A stretch of 64,000 nt of DNA from Flexivirga endophytica (GCF_014640635.1 NZ_BMHI01000005.1:372001-436000); one strand, 5' to 3'. Shown: positions 9,380 through 17,805, numbered from the stretch's first letter. Made by a program: numbers and translations. The notes: generated by a model from the letters alone, not told the origin.

Positions 9380-10600
9380 ATGATCGTCAGAACCAAGTCA
9401 CGGACCGGGTCGGCGACGGCCGTGTCGGCATCGGACGCGAGGCAGAGCCGGTGGGCGTTGGCTGCGCTGGCATTCGGCGCGTTCGTGGTGGGAGTGGCCG
9501 AGCTGGCGGTGGTCGGCCTGTTGAATCTGGTGGCGCGGGACCTCGGGGTGTCAGTGAGCACCGCTGGTGCACTGGTCACTTCCTACGCGCTCGGCATTGC
9601 CATCGGGGCACCGTTGCTGACCGTTGCCACGACCCGTTTCGGGCGCCGCAGTCTGCTGCTGGGGGCGGTGGCTGCCTTCGTCGCGGGCAACGTGCTCGTG
9701 GCACTCAGCGCGGGTCTCGGACCGCTGGTGGTGGCGCGTGTGGTGACCGGCTCCCTTCACGGACTGTTCGTCGGGGTGGCCACCGTGATCGCTGCGCGTG
9801 TCGTCACCGCTGAGCGGCGCGGTCAGGCGATCTCGCTGGTCTTCGGCGGAATCATGGTCTCAACACTGGTCGGAGCGCCCCTGGGCAACGTGATCGGGCG
9901 CGCCCTCGGGTGGCGGGCGGCCTTCGTCGCGGTGGCGATTCTCGGGGTCGTGGCACTGGCCGCGTTGCTGTGCGTGCCACGGGTTCCGCAGGACGGTGTC
10001 GGCAGGTTTCGCGAGCAGGCGACGGCCGCGCTGGCCCCTCGGGTGCTGGGCACGCTCGGCGTGGGGTTGCTGCTGATCGGCGGACAGTTCACTGCGTTCA
10101 CCTACCTGGTCACCTTCTTCGATGACGTCACGGGCCTGCCCGACTCGCTGGACAGCGTCTTCCTGTTGATCTTCGGTGCCGCCGCGGTCGCGGGCACCGT
10201 GCTCGGCGGCCGGCTGGCCGACCGCGGACCACTCGGCGCGATGATCGTCGCCGCAGTGGTGCTGGTGATCGCGCTGGTCGGGCTGTTCGTCGTCGGTTCG
10301 AGTCCGTGGCTGACCCCGGTCGCGCTGGTCGTGTGGGGCACGGCCGGATTCGCCATCGTCCCGCCGTACCAGTTGCGGGTGATCAGTTCGGCAGGCGCCG
10401 GCAGCGATCTCGCCGCCACCCTGGGTGCGTCCGCGGTCAACGCGGGCATCGCGCTCGGGGCGCTGATCGGTGGCGCGACCCTCGCCGGTCCGGGTGCCCG
10501 TGCGATCGCCGTCGTGGCAGCGATCATCTGCGCCCTCGCGCTGCCCGCACTCGTTCTCCTCCGCGCCGCTGATCGGCGTGCGGCGCGGCGGATCGCGTGA
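9380..10600 (+). CDS. MFS transporter, AraJ/Cmx-like (DHA1)
   Basis: A 406-residue protein with 12 predicted transmembrane helices, of the major facilitator DHA1 group that includes AraJ and actinobacterial chloramphenicol exporters. The loop 2-3 motif TRFGRRSLLLG (about 86) and the helix-4/5 segment ARVVTGSLHGLFVG (about 118) are typical. Proton-driven efflux of a small molecule is likely; the substrate is unknown. It has its own promoter with element A and sits upstream of the AraC gene. No clear Shine-Dalgarno sequence is present, so the message may have a very short leader. Confidence 0.8.
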   Translation: MIVRTKSRTGSATAVSASDARQSRWALAALAFGAFVVGVAELAVVGLLNLVARDLGVSVSTAGALVTSYALGIAIGAPLLTVATTRFGRRSLLLGAVAAFVAGNVLVALSAGLGPLVVARVVTGSLHGLFVGVATVIAARVVTAERRGQAISLVFGGIMVSTLVGAPLGNVIGRALGWRAAFVAVAILGVVALAALLCVPRVPQDGVGRFREQATAALAPRVLGTLGVGLLLIGGQFTAFTYLVTFFDDVTGLPDSLDSVFLLIFGAAAVAGTVLGGRLADRGPLGAMIVAAVVLVIALVGLFVVGSSPWLTPVALVVWGTAGFAIVPPYQLRVISSAGAGSDLAATLGASAVNAGIALGALIGGATLAGPGARAIAVVAAIICALALPALVLLRAADRRAARRIA

Positions 10601-10631
10601 CGCGCGTATGCCGCGACGGCATACTTGGTGA

Positions 10632-11420
10632 ATGGCGTCGACGTCGGTTGGAGGGCATGACTCGGCTGCCGTCACCGGCGCGCCGGACCCGCGGCTGCGT
10701 TCGATCGTGGCCGGCGGTTACTGCGGGTGGACGTTACAGCCGGACCGGATGGCCGAGTTCGTCCTGCCCGCACACACGTCGGTGCAATTCGTACTCAAGG
10801 TGGAGGATTCGGCGCTTCGCCCGCCCGAGTTCGTGCACGGCGCAACCGACCGCCCCACCACGATCGAGAGCGGCTGTGCGCCGCGCTATCTGCAGGCGGA
10901 TCTGACCCCGCTGGGTGCATACCGGGTTTTCGGGATCCCCATGCATCATGTGGCCGGGCGGTTGGTGAACCTCGGTGAGGTCCTCGGCCCCGAGGGGCGG
11001 CGGCTCGGCAGCACAGTGCGCGACGCCACGACCTGGCGGGCCCGCTTCGACGCGGTCGACCGGTTCCTGCTCGGCCGAGTGGACGCAGCGCCGAGTGTGA
11101 GCGGCGATGTCGCTTACGCGTGGCACGAGCTGACGGCCAGTGGCGGCTCGGTCCCCATCCGCACCATCTGTCGTGACATCGGCTGGAGCCACAAGCACCT
11201 GATCACCCGATTCCGGCAGGAGGTCGGCATCACGCCGAAACGTGCGGCGCGGCTGATCCGGTTCGAGCGGGCCCTGGGTCGCATCGCGGGGGGCGTCCAG
11301 CCGGATTGGGCACGCCTGGCCGCCGAGTGCGGTTACGCCGACCAGGCACATCTGATCCGTGACTTCGGTGAGTTCGCCGGCACGACGCCGGCCTCGCTCG
11401 TCCGCCGGTCGGGCAGGTGA
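10632..11420 (+). CDS. AraC-family transcriptional regulator
   Basis: A 262-residue regulator. The N-terminal part (about 15-140) is a DUF6597-like sensor domain; the C-terminal part (about 155-258) has the two helix-turn-helix units of AraC/XylS, for example IRTICRDIGWSHKHLITRFRQE near 178 and WARLAAECGYADQAHLIRDF near 225. CATACT (10620-10625) lies exactly 7 bases before the ATG, suggesting a leaderless mRNA. Its stop codon lies inside element B, the probable operator of the next gene. It likely controls both the upstream transporter and the downstream thioesterase/reductase genes. Confidence 0.85.
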   Translation: MASTSVGGHDSAAVTGAPDPRLRSIVAGGYCGWTLQPDRMAEFVLPAHTSVQFVLKVEDSALRPPEFVHGATDRPTTIESGCAPRYLQADLTPLGAYRVFGIPMHHVAGRLVNLGEVLGPEGRRLGSTVRDATTWRARFDAVDRFLLGRVDAAPSVSGDVAYAWHELTASGGSVPIRTICRDIGWSHKHLITRFRQEVGITPKRAARLIRFERALGRIAGGVQPDWARLAAECGYADQAHLIRDFGEFAGTTPASLVRRSGR

Positions 11421-11436
11421 ATTTCGTTCAATCACA
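11415..11436 (+). promoter_or_regulatory. Element B: candidate AraC-module operator
   Basis: Second copy of the element at 9329-9350 (TGAATTTCGTTCAATCACA; two substitutions in the core). It begins 51 bases before ATG 11466 and overlaps the stop codon of the AraC gene. A GTATCG at 11453-11458 could act as -10. Confidence 0.6.
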
Positions 11437-11465
11437 GGCCCGGTGGGTTTCCGTATCGTCCCCGC

Positions 11466-11939
11466 ATGCGGAGCATCGGAGAGCGAACGGGTGTGTTCTG
11501 GGACGGCATGACAGGGCGGGCTCCGATGCCCCCTGCCGCGTCGACCCTGGGGTTCGAGTTCATCGACGCCGACCCCGGGGCCGGCTGGATAGAGATCGCG
11601 TTCACCGCGACCGAATCGTTCACCAACCCGGCGGGTGAGGTGCTCGGCGGGTTCCTGGCTGCGATGGTCTTCGACACCGTCGGCCCGGCACTGCTCGCCA
11701 CGCTGGACGCGGAGGAGTTCCAGAGCACGCTGGAGCTGAAGACCAGCTTCTTGCGGCCGACACGGCCGGGCCGGCTCGTCGGTCGCGGTAGCGTGGTCCA
11801 CCGAGAGGGGCAACTGGCATTCCTCGAGGCGACGTTGCAGGACGCCGACGGCGTTGTCGCCACTGGCACGGCAACCGCGCGGGTGACGGCCCTCGACCGG
11901 GCAGCGATGACGGTGCCCGCGCCCACACAAGAGGTGTGA
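11466..11939 (+). CDS. PaaI-like hotdog-fold thioesterase
   Basis: A 157-residue hotdog-fold protein. The block NPAGEVLGGFLAAMVFDTVG (about 55-75) corresponds to the N-x-H-G-x-x-x-G-G...D signature of PaaI/YigI thioesterases. The usual His-Gly is Ala-Gly here, so catalysis may depend on the Asn, Glu and Asp residues, or the protein may be a non-thioesterase hotdog. The C-terminal half (LKTSFLRPTRPGRLVGRG) is the typical central beta region. It is preceded by element B and followed after 4 bases by an aldo/keto reductase, with which it is surely co-transcribed. Confidence 0.75.
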   Translation: MRSIGERTGVFWDGMTGRAPMPPAASTLGFEFIDADPGAGWIEIAFTATESFTNPAGEVLGGFLAAMVFDTVGPALLATLDAEEFQSTLELKTSFLRPTRPGRLVGRGSVVHREGQLAFLEATLQDADGVVATGTATARVTALDRAAMTVPAPTQEV

Positions 11940-11943
11940 TCGC

Positions 11944-12939
11944 ATGCGATACACAACGATCGGATCCGACCCCGCCACGGCGCGGACCGTGAGCGTCCTG
12001 GCGCTGGGTGCGATGCGCTTCGGCACCACGACGGACGAGGCGACGTCATACGCGATCCTGGACCGGTTCGCCGAGGCGGGCGGCTCGTTCATCGACACTG
12101 CGAACAACTATGCGTACTGGGTCAACGGGACCCTGGGCGGTGAGAGCGAAGCGCTGCTCGGCCGCTGGCGGCGCGCCCGCGGCGTCAACGACGAGATGGT
12201 GATCGCCACCAAGGTCGGCGGCCGGCCGACAACGCCGACGAACGGTCCGACGGATCGTGCCGAGGGGTTGGCACCGGAGGTGCTGCGCGAGCAGGCCGAA
12301 CGCAGTCGAGAACGTCTGGGGGTGGACCGGATCGACCTCTACTACGCCCATATCCCGGACCTCTGGCACGACACCCCACTGGCCGACACCGTCGCCGGAT
12401 TCGGCGAGCTGGTCGCCGACGGCACCGTGGGCCTGCTCGGCCTGAGCAATTTCTGGGTCTGGCAGCTCGAGCGGGCCAGACGTCTGGCGGACGCCGATGG
12501 CGTAGCGCGGGCCGACGTGTTCCAGTACCACCACACCTATCTCCGGATGCGCACCGACATCGGCGATCCGAGGTTCGGACAGGACGGTGAGTTCGGCATT
12601 GCGGACGGCTCGGTGCTCAGCTACCTGCGCGCCGAGGAGGGTACGACCCTGGTCGGCTATTCGCCACTTCTGGGCGGCGGCTACGTCCGAGACGACAAGC
12701 CGCTGGACGAGGCCTATGACCACCCTGGCACGCCGCACCGGCTGGCCGCGCTCGCCGGCGTCGCCAACGAGACGGGAGCGACCCGGAACCAGGTCGTTCT
12801 GGCCTGGATGTTGGGTGGCGAGTTGCCGGTCGTGCCGCTGGTAGGGGTCTCCTCGCTCGCGCAGCTCGAGGAGGCGCTGGCAGCGGTGGACCTCGAACTG
12901 AGCGGGGACCAGCGCCGCCGGCTCGATGAAGCGCACTGA
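11944..12939 (+). CDS. Aldo/keto reductase
   Basis: A 331-residue NADPH-dependent oxidoreductase with the (beta/alpha)8 AKR fold. The catalytic set can be placed: Asp in FIDTANNY (about 52), the Tyr following it, Lys in IATKVGG (about 89) and His in YYAHIPD (about 138). The C-terminal GATRNQVVLAWMLG and the late PLVGVSSLAQLEEALAAVDLEL (about 300) fit NADP-binding AKRs of the YakC/Tas group. It is the last gene of the AraC-linked module. Substrate unknown; the pairing with a thioesterase and an exporter suggests removal of a toxic carbonyl or acyl compound, as inference. Confidence 0.8.
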   Translation: MRYTTIGSDPATARTVSVLALGAMRFGTTTDEATSYAILDRFAEAGGSFIDTANNYAYWVNGTLGGESEALLGRWRRARGVNDEMVIATKVGGRPTTPTNGPTDRAEGLAPEVLREQAERSRERLGVDRIDLYYAHIPDLWHDTPLADTVAGFGELVADGTVGLLGLSNFWVWQLERARRLADADGVARADVFQYHHTYLRMRTDIGDPRFGQDGEFGIADGSVLSYLRAEEGTTLVGYSPLLGGGYVRDDKPLDEAYDHPGTPHRLAALAGVANETGATRNQVVLAWMLGGELPVVPLVGVSSLAQLEEALAAVDLELSGDQRRRLDEAH

Positions 12940-12969
12940 CGTCATACCCGTAGATCGGATCCCCGCTCG

Positions 12970-13010
12970 GCGTCATCCCATCCTGTCCACAGCCCAGGAT
13001 GGGGTGACGC
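12970..13010 (+). terminator. Long hairpin between the reductase gene and proA
   Basis: Arms 12970-12985 and 12995-13010 (16 positions, one G-T pair) enclose a 9-base loop. No U tract follows. It probably ends the preceding transcript, and it lies only 19 bases before the proA -10. Confidence 0.6.
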
Positions 13011-13028
13011 GGGGGGTCTGGTCGCTCG

Positions 13029-13034
13029 TACCCT
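13029..13034 (+). promoter_or_regulatory. -10 element of proA (leaderless)
   Basis: TACCCT ends 7 bases before the ATG at 13041, so transcription would begin at or next to the start codon. Confidence 0.5.
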
Positions 13035-13040
13035 GAAGGT

Positions 13041-14333
13041 ATGACGAGCACGATCGATCAGCACACCGCTGCCGACGCGGTGACCCGCGTCCACGAGGCC
13101 GGGGGAGCGGCGAAGGTCGCGGCCAAGCAACTCGCAGTGCTGACCCGCGCAGACAAGGACGCTGCGCTGCACGCGCTCGCCGATGCGCTGTTGACCGCGA
13201 CCGGCCGCATCGTCGCGGCCAACGACTCGGACCTGCTGCGCGGGCGCGAGTCCGGTATGCCGGAGGGCCTGCAGGACCGCCTGCGGCTGACTCCGGACCG
13301 CGTGTCCGGGATCGCCGAGGCACTGCGCCAACTCGCCGGCCTGCCCGACCCGATCGGCGACGTCGTGCGCGGTTCGACGCTGGCCAACGGCCTGCAACTG
13401 CGTCAGGTCCGCGTGCCGATGGGTGTTATCGGGATGGTCTACGAAGCCCGTCCCAACGTCACTGTCGACGCCGCCGGACTCGGCCTCAAGAGCGGCAACG
13501 CGATGATCCTGCGCGGCGGCTCGGCCGCCGCCGACACCAACCGCGTCATCGTCGACGTGCTGCGGAACGCCTTGCAAACGCAAGGGATCCCCGCCGATGC
13601 CGTGCAGCTGCTGGACGGCGGCCACGAGGATGTCGATGCTCTGATCACCGCGCGCGGGCTGATCGATCTGGTCATCCCGCGCGGCAGCGACCGGCTGATC
13701 CAGGCGGTCGTTCAGGGCGCCACCGTGCCGGTCATCGAGACCGGCGTCGGCAACTGTCACGTCTATGTCGACGCCGCCGCGGACGTCGAGCAGGCTGTCG
13801 CGATCGTGCTCAACTCCAAGACGCACCGGCCGAGCGTGTGCAACGCCGCGGAGTCGCTGCTCGTGCACCGTGACATCGCCGACACCGTCCTCCCGCAGTT
13901 GTATGACGCCCTGACCTCCGCACAGGTCGCGCTGCACACCGACGGGCGCGCTTCGGAGATCGCGGGACGGAGCAGCACGCCATACGCACCGGCGACGGAG
14001 GCCGACTTCGCCGCCGAATATCTCGACCTGGAGATGAGCGTCGCCGTCGTCGACGACCTGGATGCGGCGATCGCGCACATCGACCGTTACGGCTCGGGCC
14101 ACACAGAGGTCATCGTCACCGGTGACCGGGCGGCCGCCCGCGCGTTCGTGGCGCAGGTGGACGCGGCCGTGGTGACGGTCAACGCGTCGTCACGGTTCAC
14201 CGATGGCGGCGAGTTCGGCTTCGGCGCCGAGATCGGCATCTCCACCCAGAAGCTGCACGCCCGCGGGCCGATGGGCCTGCAGGAACTCACCAGTACCAAG
14301 TGGGTCGTCGAGGGCGACGGGCAGACGCGCTGA
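13041..14333 (+). CDS. proA: Glutamate-5-semialdehyde dehydrogenase (gamma-glutamyl phosphate reductase)
   Basis: Reduces gamma-glutamyl phosphate to glutamate semialdehyde with NADPH, the second step of proline synthesis; 430 residues, the family's normal length. The aldehyde-dehydrogenase fold is recognisable by [22 protein letters not shown] (positions about 133-153) and the catalytic Cys in [10 protein letters not shown] (about 271). The C-terminal [19 protein letters not shown] is characteristic of ProA. It has its own leaderless-type promoter after a hairpin, so it appears to be expressed separately from proB. Confidence 0.97.
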   Translation: MTSTIDQHTAADAVTRVHEAGGAAKVAAKQLAVLTRADKDAALHALADALLTATGRIVAANDSDLLRGRESGMPEGLQDRLRLTPDRVSGIAEALRQLAGLPDPIGDVVRGSTLANGLQLRQVRVPMGVIGMVYEARPNVTVDAAGLGLKSGNAMILRGGSAAADTNRVIVDVLRNALQTQGIPADAVQLLDGGHEDVDALITARGLIDLVIPRGSDRLIQAVVQGATVPVIETGVGNCHVYVDAAADVEQAVAIVLNSKTHRPSVCNAAESLLVHRDIADTVLPQLYDALTSAQVALHTDGRASEIAGRSSTPYAPATEADFAAEYLDLEMSVAVVDDLDAAIAHIDRYGSGHTEVIVTGDRAAARAFVAQVDAAVVTVNASSRFTDGGEFGFGAEIGISTQKLHARGPMGLQELTSTKWVVEGDGQTR

Positions 14334-14396
14334 CGGTCTCCGGCCGGACGCCCGTCGGTGCGAGAAGCTCCCGCCATACCCGATAGGCTGTCCGCC

Positions 14397-14591
14397 ATGA
14401 GGTCGTCCCTGGTCCAGATCGCAACAGACTCCACCGTGCCCAAGCTGGAGGAGAATCACCTGCCGATGCCGCACATCCTCTACGGCTTGATCGCGTTCGC
14501 CGTGTTCCTGCTGTTGCTCGGCATTCTGTGGACCTTCCGCAACACCGCCGCCAACCTGAGCGACGGCGCCGAAGGCGAGAAGGAGCACTGA
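14397..14591 (+). CDS. Small single-pass membrane protein upstream of nadD
   Basis: A 64-residue protein with one transmembrane helix (about 27-47, [18 protein letters not shown]) and a charged C-terminal tail. Small proteins with the same layout (ELPMPP-like motif, one helix, Phe-Arg at its end) commonly precede nadD in actinobacteria; function unknown. ATG 14397 is chosen because TAGGCT (14384-14389) lies 7 bases upstream, a leaderless arrangement. An alternative is ATG 14466 (41 residues), with GGAGGAG at 14447-14453 somewhat far upstream. The stop codon overlaps the proposed CTG start of nadD (CTGA). Confidence 0.65.
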   Translation: MRSSLVQIATDSTVPKLEENHLPMPHILYGLIAFAVFLLLLGILWTFRNTAANLSDGAEGEKEH

Positions 14592-15196
14592 CCATCCGGC
14601 TGGGCGTGATGGGCGGCACGTTCGACCCCATCCACCACGGCCACCTGGTTGCAGCCAGCGAGGTCCAGGCGCGCCTGGACCTCGACGAAGTGGTGTTCGT
14701 CCCCACCGGCCAGCCGTGGCAGAAGGAAGGCCGCGGCGTCACCTCCGCCGAGCACCGCTACCTCATGACGGTCATCGCGACCGCGTCCAACCCACGGTTC
14801 ACCGTCAGCCGCGTCGACATCGACCGGCCCGGACCCACCTACACGGTCGACACGCTGACCGACCTTCGGGAGCAGCGTCCGGATGCCGAGTTGTTCTTCA
14901 TCACCGGTGCGGACGCGCTCGCCCAGATCCTGTCCTGGCGCGGCGTCGAGCAGATGTGGCCGCTCGCGCAGTTCATCGGGGTGACCCGGCCCGGGCACGT
15001 GCTGTCCGACAAGGGACTGCCGCCCGATCACGTCCGGCTGATGGAGGTCCCCGCGATGGCGATCAGCTCCACGGACTGCCGCCAACGCGTCGTCGACGAC
15101 GAGCCGGTCTGGTACCTCGTGCCGGACGGTGTCGTGCAATACATCGGCAAATACCAGCTCTACAAGCCGGAAGCCGGCGAAGTGAAGGAGGCGTAA
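14588..15196 (+). CDS. nadD: Nicotinate-nucleotide adenylyltransferase
   Basis: Adenylates nicotinate mononucleotide in NAD synthesis. [11 protein letters not shown] (about residue 9) is the nucleotidyltransferase signature, and [10 protein letters not shown] near 160 is the second conserved ATP-binding block. The start is unusual: no ATG, GTG or TTG gives the complete first beta strand (TIRLGVMGG). CTG 14588 overlaps the stop of the small membrane protein as CTGA, with AGGAG close by; the normal starts GTG 14606 and ATG 14609 would remove that strand. I therefore give CTG 14588 (202 residues), with moderate certainty for the start only. rsfS follows two bases after the stop. Confidence 0.9.
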   Translation: MTIRLGVMGGTFDPIHHGHLVAASEVQARLDLDEVVFVPTGQPWQKEGRGVTSAEHRYLMTVIATASNPRFTVSRVDIDRPGPTYTVDTLTDLREQRPDAELFFITGADALAQILSWRGVEQMWPLAQFIGVTRPGHVLSDKGLPPDHVRLMEVPAMAISSTDCRQRVVDDEPVWYLVPDGVVQYIGKYQLYKPEAGEVKEA

Positions 15197-15198
15197 GG

Positions 15199-15555
15199 GT
15201 GACCGCGACCGCACGGGCCATCGATCTGGCCAGGGCCGCAGCCGCCGCGGCGGAGGACAAACAGGCGACCTCGGTCGTTGCGATCGACGTCAGCGACCAA
15301 CTCGGGCTGACCGACGTCTTCCTCGTCGTCTCCGGCGAGACCGAGCGACAGGTGTCTGCGATCGTCGACGCCATCGAGGAGCGCCTGCACGAGTTGGGGA
15401 GCAAGCCCATCCGCCGCGAAGGTAACCGCGAAGACCGATGGGTGTTGGTCGATTTCGACGAAATCATCGTGCACGTGCAACACGACGAGGAGCGCGAGTT
15501 CTACGCCCTCGAGCGGTTGTGGCGCGACTGCCCGACCATCGACCTCACCGAGTGA
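15199..15555 (+). CDS. rsfS: Ribosome silencing factor RsfS
   Basis: A 118-residue Iojap/DUF143-family protein that binds ribosomal protein L14 and blocks subunit joining when nutrients run out. Conserved blocks are DVSDQLGLTDVFLVVSG (about 31-47), REGNREDRWVLVDF (about 75) and IVHVQHDEEREFYALERLW (about 90-108). GTG 15199 has AAGGAGG upstream. nadD-rsfS is a conserved pair. The stop overlaps the next gene as GTGA. Confidence 0.95.
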   Translation: MTATARAIDLARAAAAAAEDKQATSVVAIDVSDQLGLTDVFLVVSGETERQVSAIVDAIEERLHELGSKPIRREGNREDRWVLVDFDEIIVHVQHDEEREFYALERLWRDCPTIDLTE

Positions 15556-16205
15556 ACTCCACCCCACCGCGCCGTCTGGTCGTATGGCGCCACGGTGAGA
15601 CCACCTACAACGCCGCCGGCAAGTGGCAGGGTCAGTTCGACGCGCCGCTGTCCGAGCGTGGCCGCGAGCAGGCCGCCGACTCCGCGGAACTCCTTGCGGG
15701 GATGGAGATTTCGCAGATCGTGGCGTCCGACCTGAGCCGCGCCGCGGACACTGCGCGGAGCCTGTCGGAGATCTCCGGCACGCCCGTGGCGTTCGACAAG
15801 CGTTTCCGGGAGATCAATGTCGGCAACTGGGCCGGCCTGACGACCCCGGAGATCCGCGTCGAGCACGCCGACACCCTCGCCCGGTTGGCGGCCGGTGAGG
15901 ACGTGCGTCGTGGCGAGACCGGCGAGACGGTGGTGGAGGTGGCCGAACGCGTCACGCAGGCTGCGCACGAGGTGGTCGCGACCATGCGACCCGGTGAGAC
16001 CGCGGTCATCGCGACGCATGGCTTCGCCGCACGCGCGCTGTGTGCGTCGCTGACCGGCATACCGCAACAGATCGCGATGCGGTCGTTCCAGGGCATGGGC
16101 AATTGCCACTGGGCGCAACTCGTCGAGCACGGCGACGGCTGGCAACTGGCCGGCTGGAACCTTCGGCGGGCGCCGCTCGCCACACCAGGAGCGATGTCCC
16201 GATGA
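15552..16205 (+). CDS. Histidine phosphatase family protein
   Basis: A 217-residue phosphoglycerate-mutase-like phosphatase. The phospho-acceptor motif WRHGETTYN (about 11) and the second catalytic His in IATHGFA (about 151) are present, as is ASDLSRAADTA with its conserved Arg (about 58). GTG 15552 overlaps the rsfS stop. In actinobacteria this nadD-rsfS-phosphatase order is common and the enzyme may act on a glucosyl- or phospho-metabolite; the substrate cannot be read from sequence. Confidence 0.88.
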   Translation: MNSTPPRRLVVWRHGETTYNAAGKWQGQFDAPLSERGREQAADSAELLAGMEISQIVASDLSRAADTARSLSEISGTPVAFDKRFREINVGNWAGLTTPEIRVEHADTLARLAAGEDVRRGETGETVVEVAERVTQAAHEVVATMRPGETAVIATHGFAARALCASLTGIPQQIAMRSFQGMGNCHWAQLVEHGDGWQLAGWNLRRAPLATPGAMSR

Positions 16206-16696
16206 ACGACAAGAAGTCCTCGAAGTTCGGCGGCCGCCGCACCATCGCACCGCGGTGGTTCGCACGGGCGATGAGCCTCTACCCGCCGTTGCTCGGGGCC
16301 GGCATCCGGGTTCGTGAGTTCTCCGACGACTGGACGGTGTGTCGCACCGAGTTGCGGCTGAGCCGCTTCAACCGCAACCAGCAGGGCACGGCGTTCGGCG
16401 GGTCGATCGGCTCGATGTCCGACGCGTTCTTCGCGCTGCTGCTGTGGAACCAGCTCGGCAAGGGCTACTACGTCTGGGACACCAAGGCCGAGATCGACTA
16501 CCTCAGTCCGGGTGTGTCGACCGTGCACGGGCGTTTCGAGGTGCCGCGTGAGGTGGCCGAGCAGATCCGTGCCGAGGCCGAGTCCGGTCAGAAGGTGCTG
16601 CACTGGTTCGAGACCGACCTGACGCTGGATGACGGCACCGTGGTGGCACGCGTCCGCCGGCAGGTCTACGTGCGCAAGCGCCCCGCAAAGTCCTGA
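16202..16696 (+). CDS. DUF4442 hotdog-fold protein
   Basis: A 164-residue protein with the DUF4442/PaaI-like hotdog pattern: NRNQQGTAFGGSIGSMSDAF (about 59-78) marks the central helix region, and the beta strands include DTKAEIDYLSPG (about 95). It may be an acyl-CoA thioesterase, but no member with proven activity is obvious to me. ATG 16202 overlaps the phosphatase stop (ATGA), so it is the last gene of the nadD operon. A paralogue of the same family lies at 58261-58731. Confidence 0.75.
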   Translation: MNDKKSSKFGGRRTIAPRWFARAMSLYPPLLGAGIRVREFSDDWTVCRTELRLSRFNRNQQGTAFGGSIGSMSDAFFALLLWNQLGKGYYVWDTKAEIDYLSPGVSTVHGRFEVPREVAEQIRAEAESGQKVLHWFETDLTLDDGTVVARVRRQVYVRKRPAKS

Positions 16697-16775
16697 CCGG
16701 CGTCAGACCCGTTCGGCGAGGTCGCGGAGCGAAATAGATCGCGCCGGCCTCCGGCACTGGCTCGGCAGGTCGCTG

Positions 16776-16794
16776 GTAACTTAGGTTCACCTAA
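16776..16794 (+). promoter_or_regulatory. IdeR/DtxR iron box
   Basis: GTAACTTAGGTTCACCTAA matches 15 of 19 positions of the actinobacterial iron-box sequence TTAGGTTAGGCTCACCTAA. It lies 18 bases before the start codon of a siderophore-interacting protein, so iron-bound IdeR would block transcription. Confidence 0.85.
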
Positions 16795-16811
16795 ACTTGA
16801 GGAGTCACTGC

Positions 16812-17633
16812 ATGCCACGCAGTCGTGTGCCGCACGCCCTGCACGTCGTCTCGACCGAGACGATCACCCCACACCTGATCCGCGTCTGGTTCGCCGGCGA
16901 CGGTTTCACGGCGATCGCCGCCAGCGCTCACACCGACGCCTACGTGAAGTTGGTGTTCCTGCAGCCCGGCGTCGACTACCCGCGACCGCTCGATCTTGGC
17001 GTGGTGCAGGAGATGTTTCCACCCACTGCGCAACCCGTGCTGCGGACCTACACGATCCAGCAGGTCGACGTCGAGAAGCACCGGTTCGCAGTCGATTTCG
17101 TCATACATGGTGATGAGGGCGTCGCAGGTCCGTGGGCTACGAAGGCGCAGCCGGGGGACGAACTGCCGATGATGGGCCCCGGCGGTGGCTATGCACCGAG
17201 CACCGATGCCGACTTCCATCTCCTGATCGGCGACGAGACCGCGCTGCCGGCGATCAGCGCGGCGCTGCGGGCGATGCCTGCGGCCGCACGAGGGGTGGTG
17301 TATGCCGAGACCGGTGAGGCTTCCGACGAGGTGACGCTGCCACTTCCGGAGGGCTTCGAGGTGCACTGGGTGCGTCGGGTCGGTGACGATCACTCGCCGC
17401 TCGCCGAGGCGGTCCTGTCCGCGCCGTGGCCGGACGGTGTGGTCCAGGTCTTCGCGCACGGCGAGGCCGAGGTCATCATGCGGCGGCTGCGTCCCTACCT
17501 GCGCAAGGAGCGTGGCGTCCCGGCGGCGTTGGCGTCGATCTCGGGCTACTGGCGCCACGGCCGCACCGAGGAGGGGTTCCGCACCTGGAAGCGTGACCTG
17601 GCTGCGGAGGACGCCGCCGCGCCCGTGGGTTGA
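16812..17633 (+). CDS. Siderophore-interacting protein (FAD/NAD(P)H ferric-siderophore reductase)
   Basis: A 273-residue SIP/ViuB-family flavoreductase that releases iron from imported ferric siderophores in the cytoplasm. VLRTYTIQQVD (about 77) is the FAD-binding R-x-Y-T motif; AGPWATKAQPGDEL (about 105) binds the flavin phosphate region; LIGDETALPAI (about 137) is the NAD(P)-binding motif; and the C-terminal ASISGYWRHGRTEEGF is characteristic. ATG 16812 follows GAGGAG by 7 bases. Iron regulation is indicated by the upstream iron box. It stands alone, without siderophore synthesis or uptake genes beside it. Confidence 0.92.
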   Translation: MPRSRVPHALHVVSTETITPHLIRVWFAGDGFTAIAASAHTDAYVKLVFLQPGVDYPRPLDLGVVQEMFPPTAQPVLRTYTIQQVDVEKHRFAVDFVIHGDEGVAGPWATKAQPGDELPMMGPGGGYAPSTDADFHLLIGDETALPAISAALRAMPAAARGVVYAETGEASDEVTLPLPEGFEVHWVRRVGDDHSPLAEAVLSAPWPDGVVQVFAHGEAEVIMRRLRPYLRKERGVPAALASISGYWRHGRTEEGFRTWKRDLAAEDAAAPVG

Positions 17634-17654
17634 CGCTCGCCGGTCGAGCCCGAT

Positions 17655-17684
17655 TTGGTCCAGCAGCTACTCGCTGGCTACAGT
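17655..17684 (+). promoter_or_regulatory. Promoter of the tRNA-Ala gene
   Basis: TTGGTC (17655-17660) and TACAGT (17679-17684) with an 18-base spacer, about 37 bases upstream of the mature tRNA 5' end. Confidence 0.55.
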
Positions 17685-17721
17685 ATGTCGGTCGCCGGTT
17701 CTCCGGATCGACACCCACTCT

Positions 17722-17797
17722 GGGGCATTGGCGCAGTTGGTAGCGCGCTTCCATGGCATGGAAGAGGTCAGGGGTTCGAATCCCCTATGCTCCACCA
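17722..17797 (+). tRNA. tRNA-Ala (anticodon GGC)
   Basis: A 76-base cloverleaf with encoded CCA. The acceptor stem GGGGCAT/ATGCTCC contains the G3-U70 pair, the alanine identity element. The D stem is GCGC/GCGC, the anticodon stem CTTCC/GGAAG encloses the loop ATGGCAT with anticodon GGC, and the T stem AGGGG/CCCCT encloses TTCGAAT. A strong terminator follows at 17806-17840, so the tRNA is transcribed singly. Confidence 0.97.
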
Positions 17798-17805
17798 GAT
17801 CGCCA

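Noticed and set aside
12970-13010. The hairpin before proA as an attenuator for proline control
   Set aside because: No leader peptide or alternative pairing was seen, and the proA -10 lies downstream of the hairpin; a terminator is simpler.
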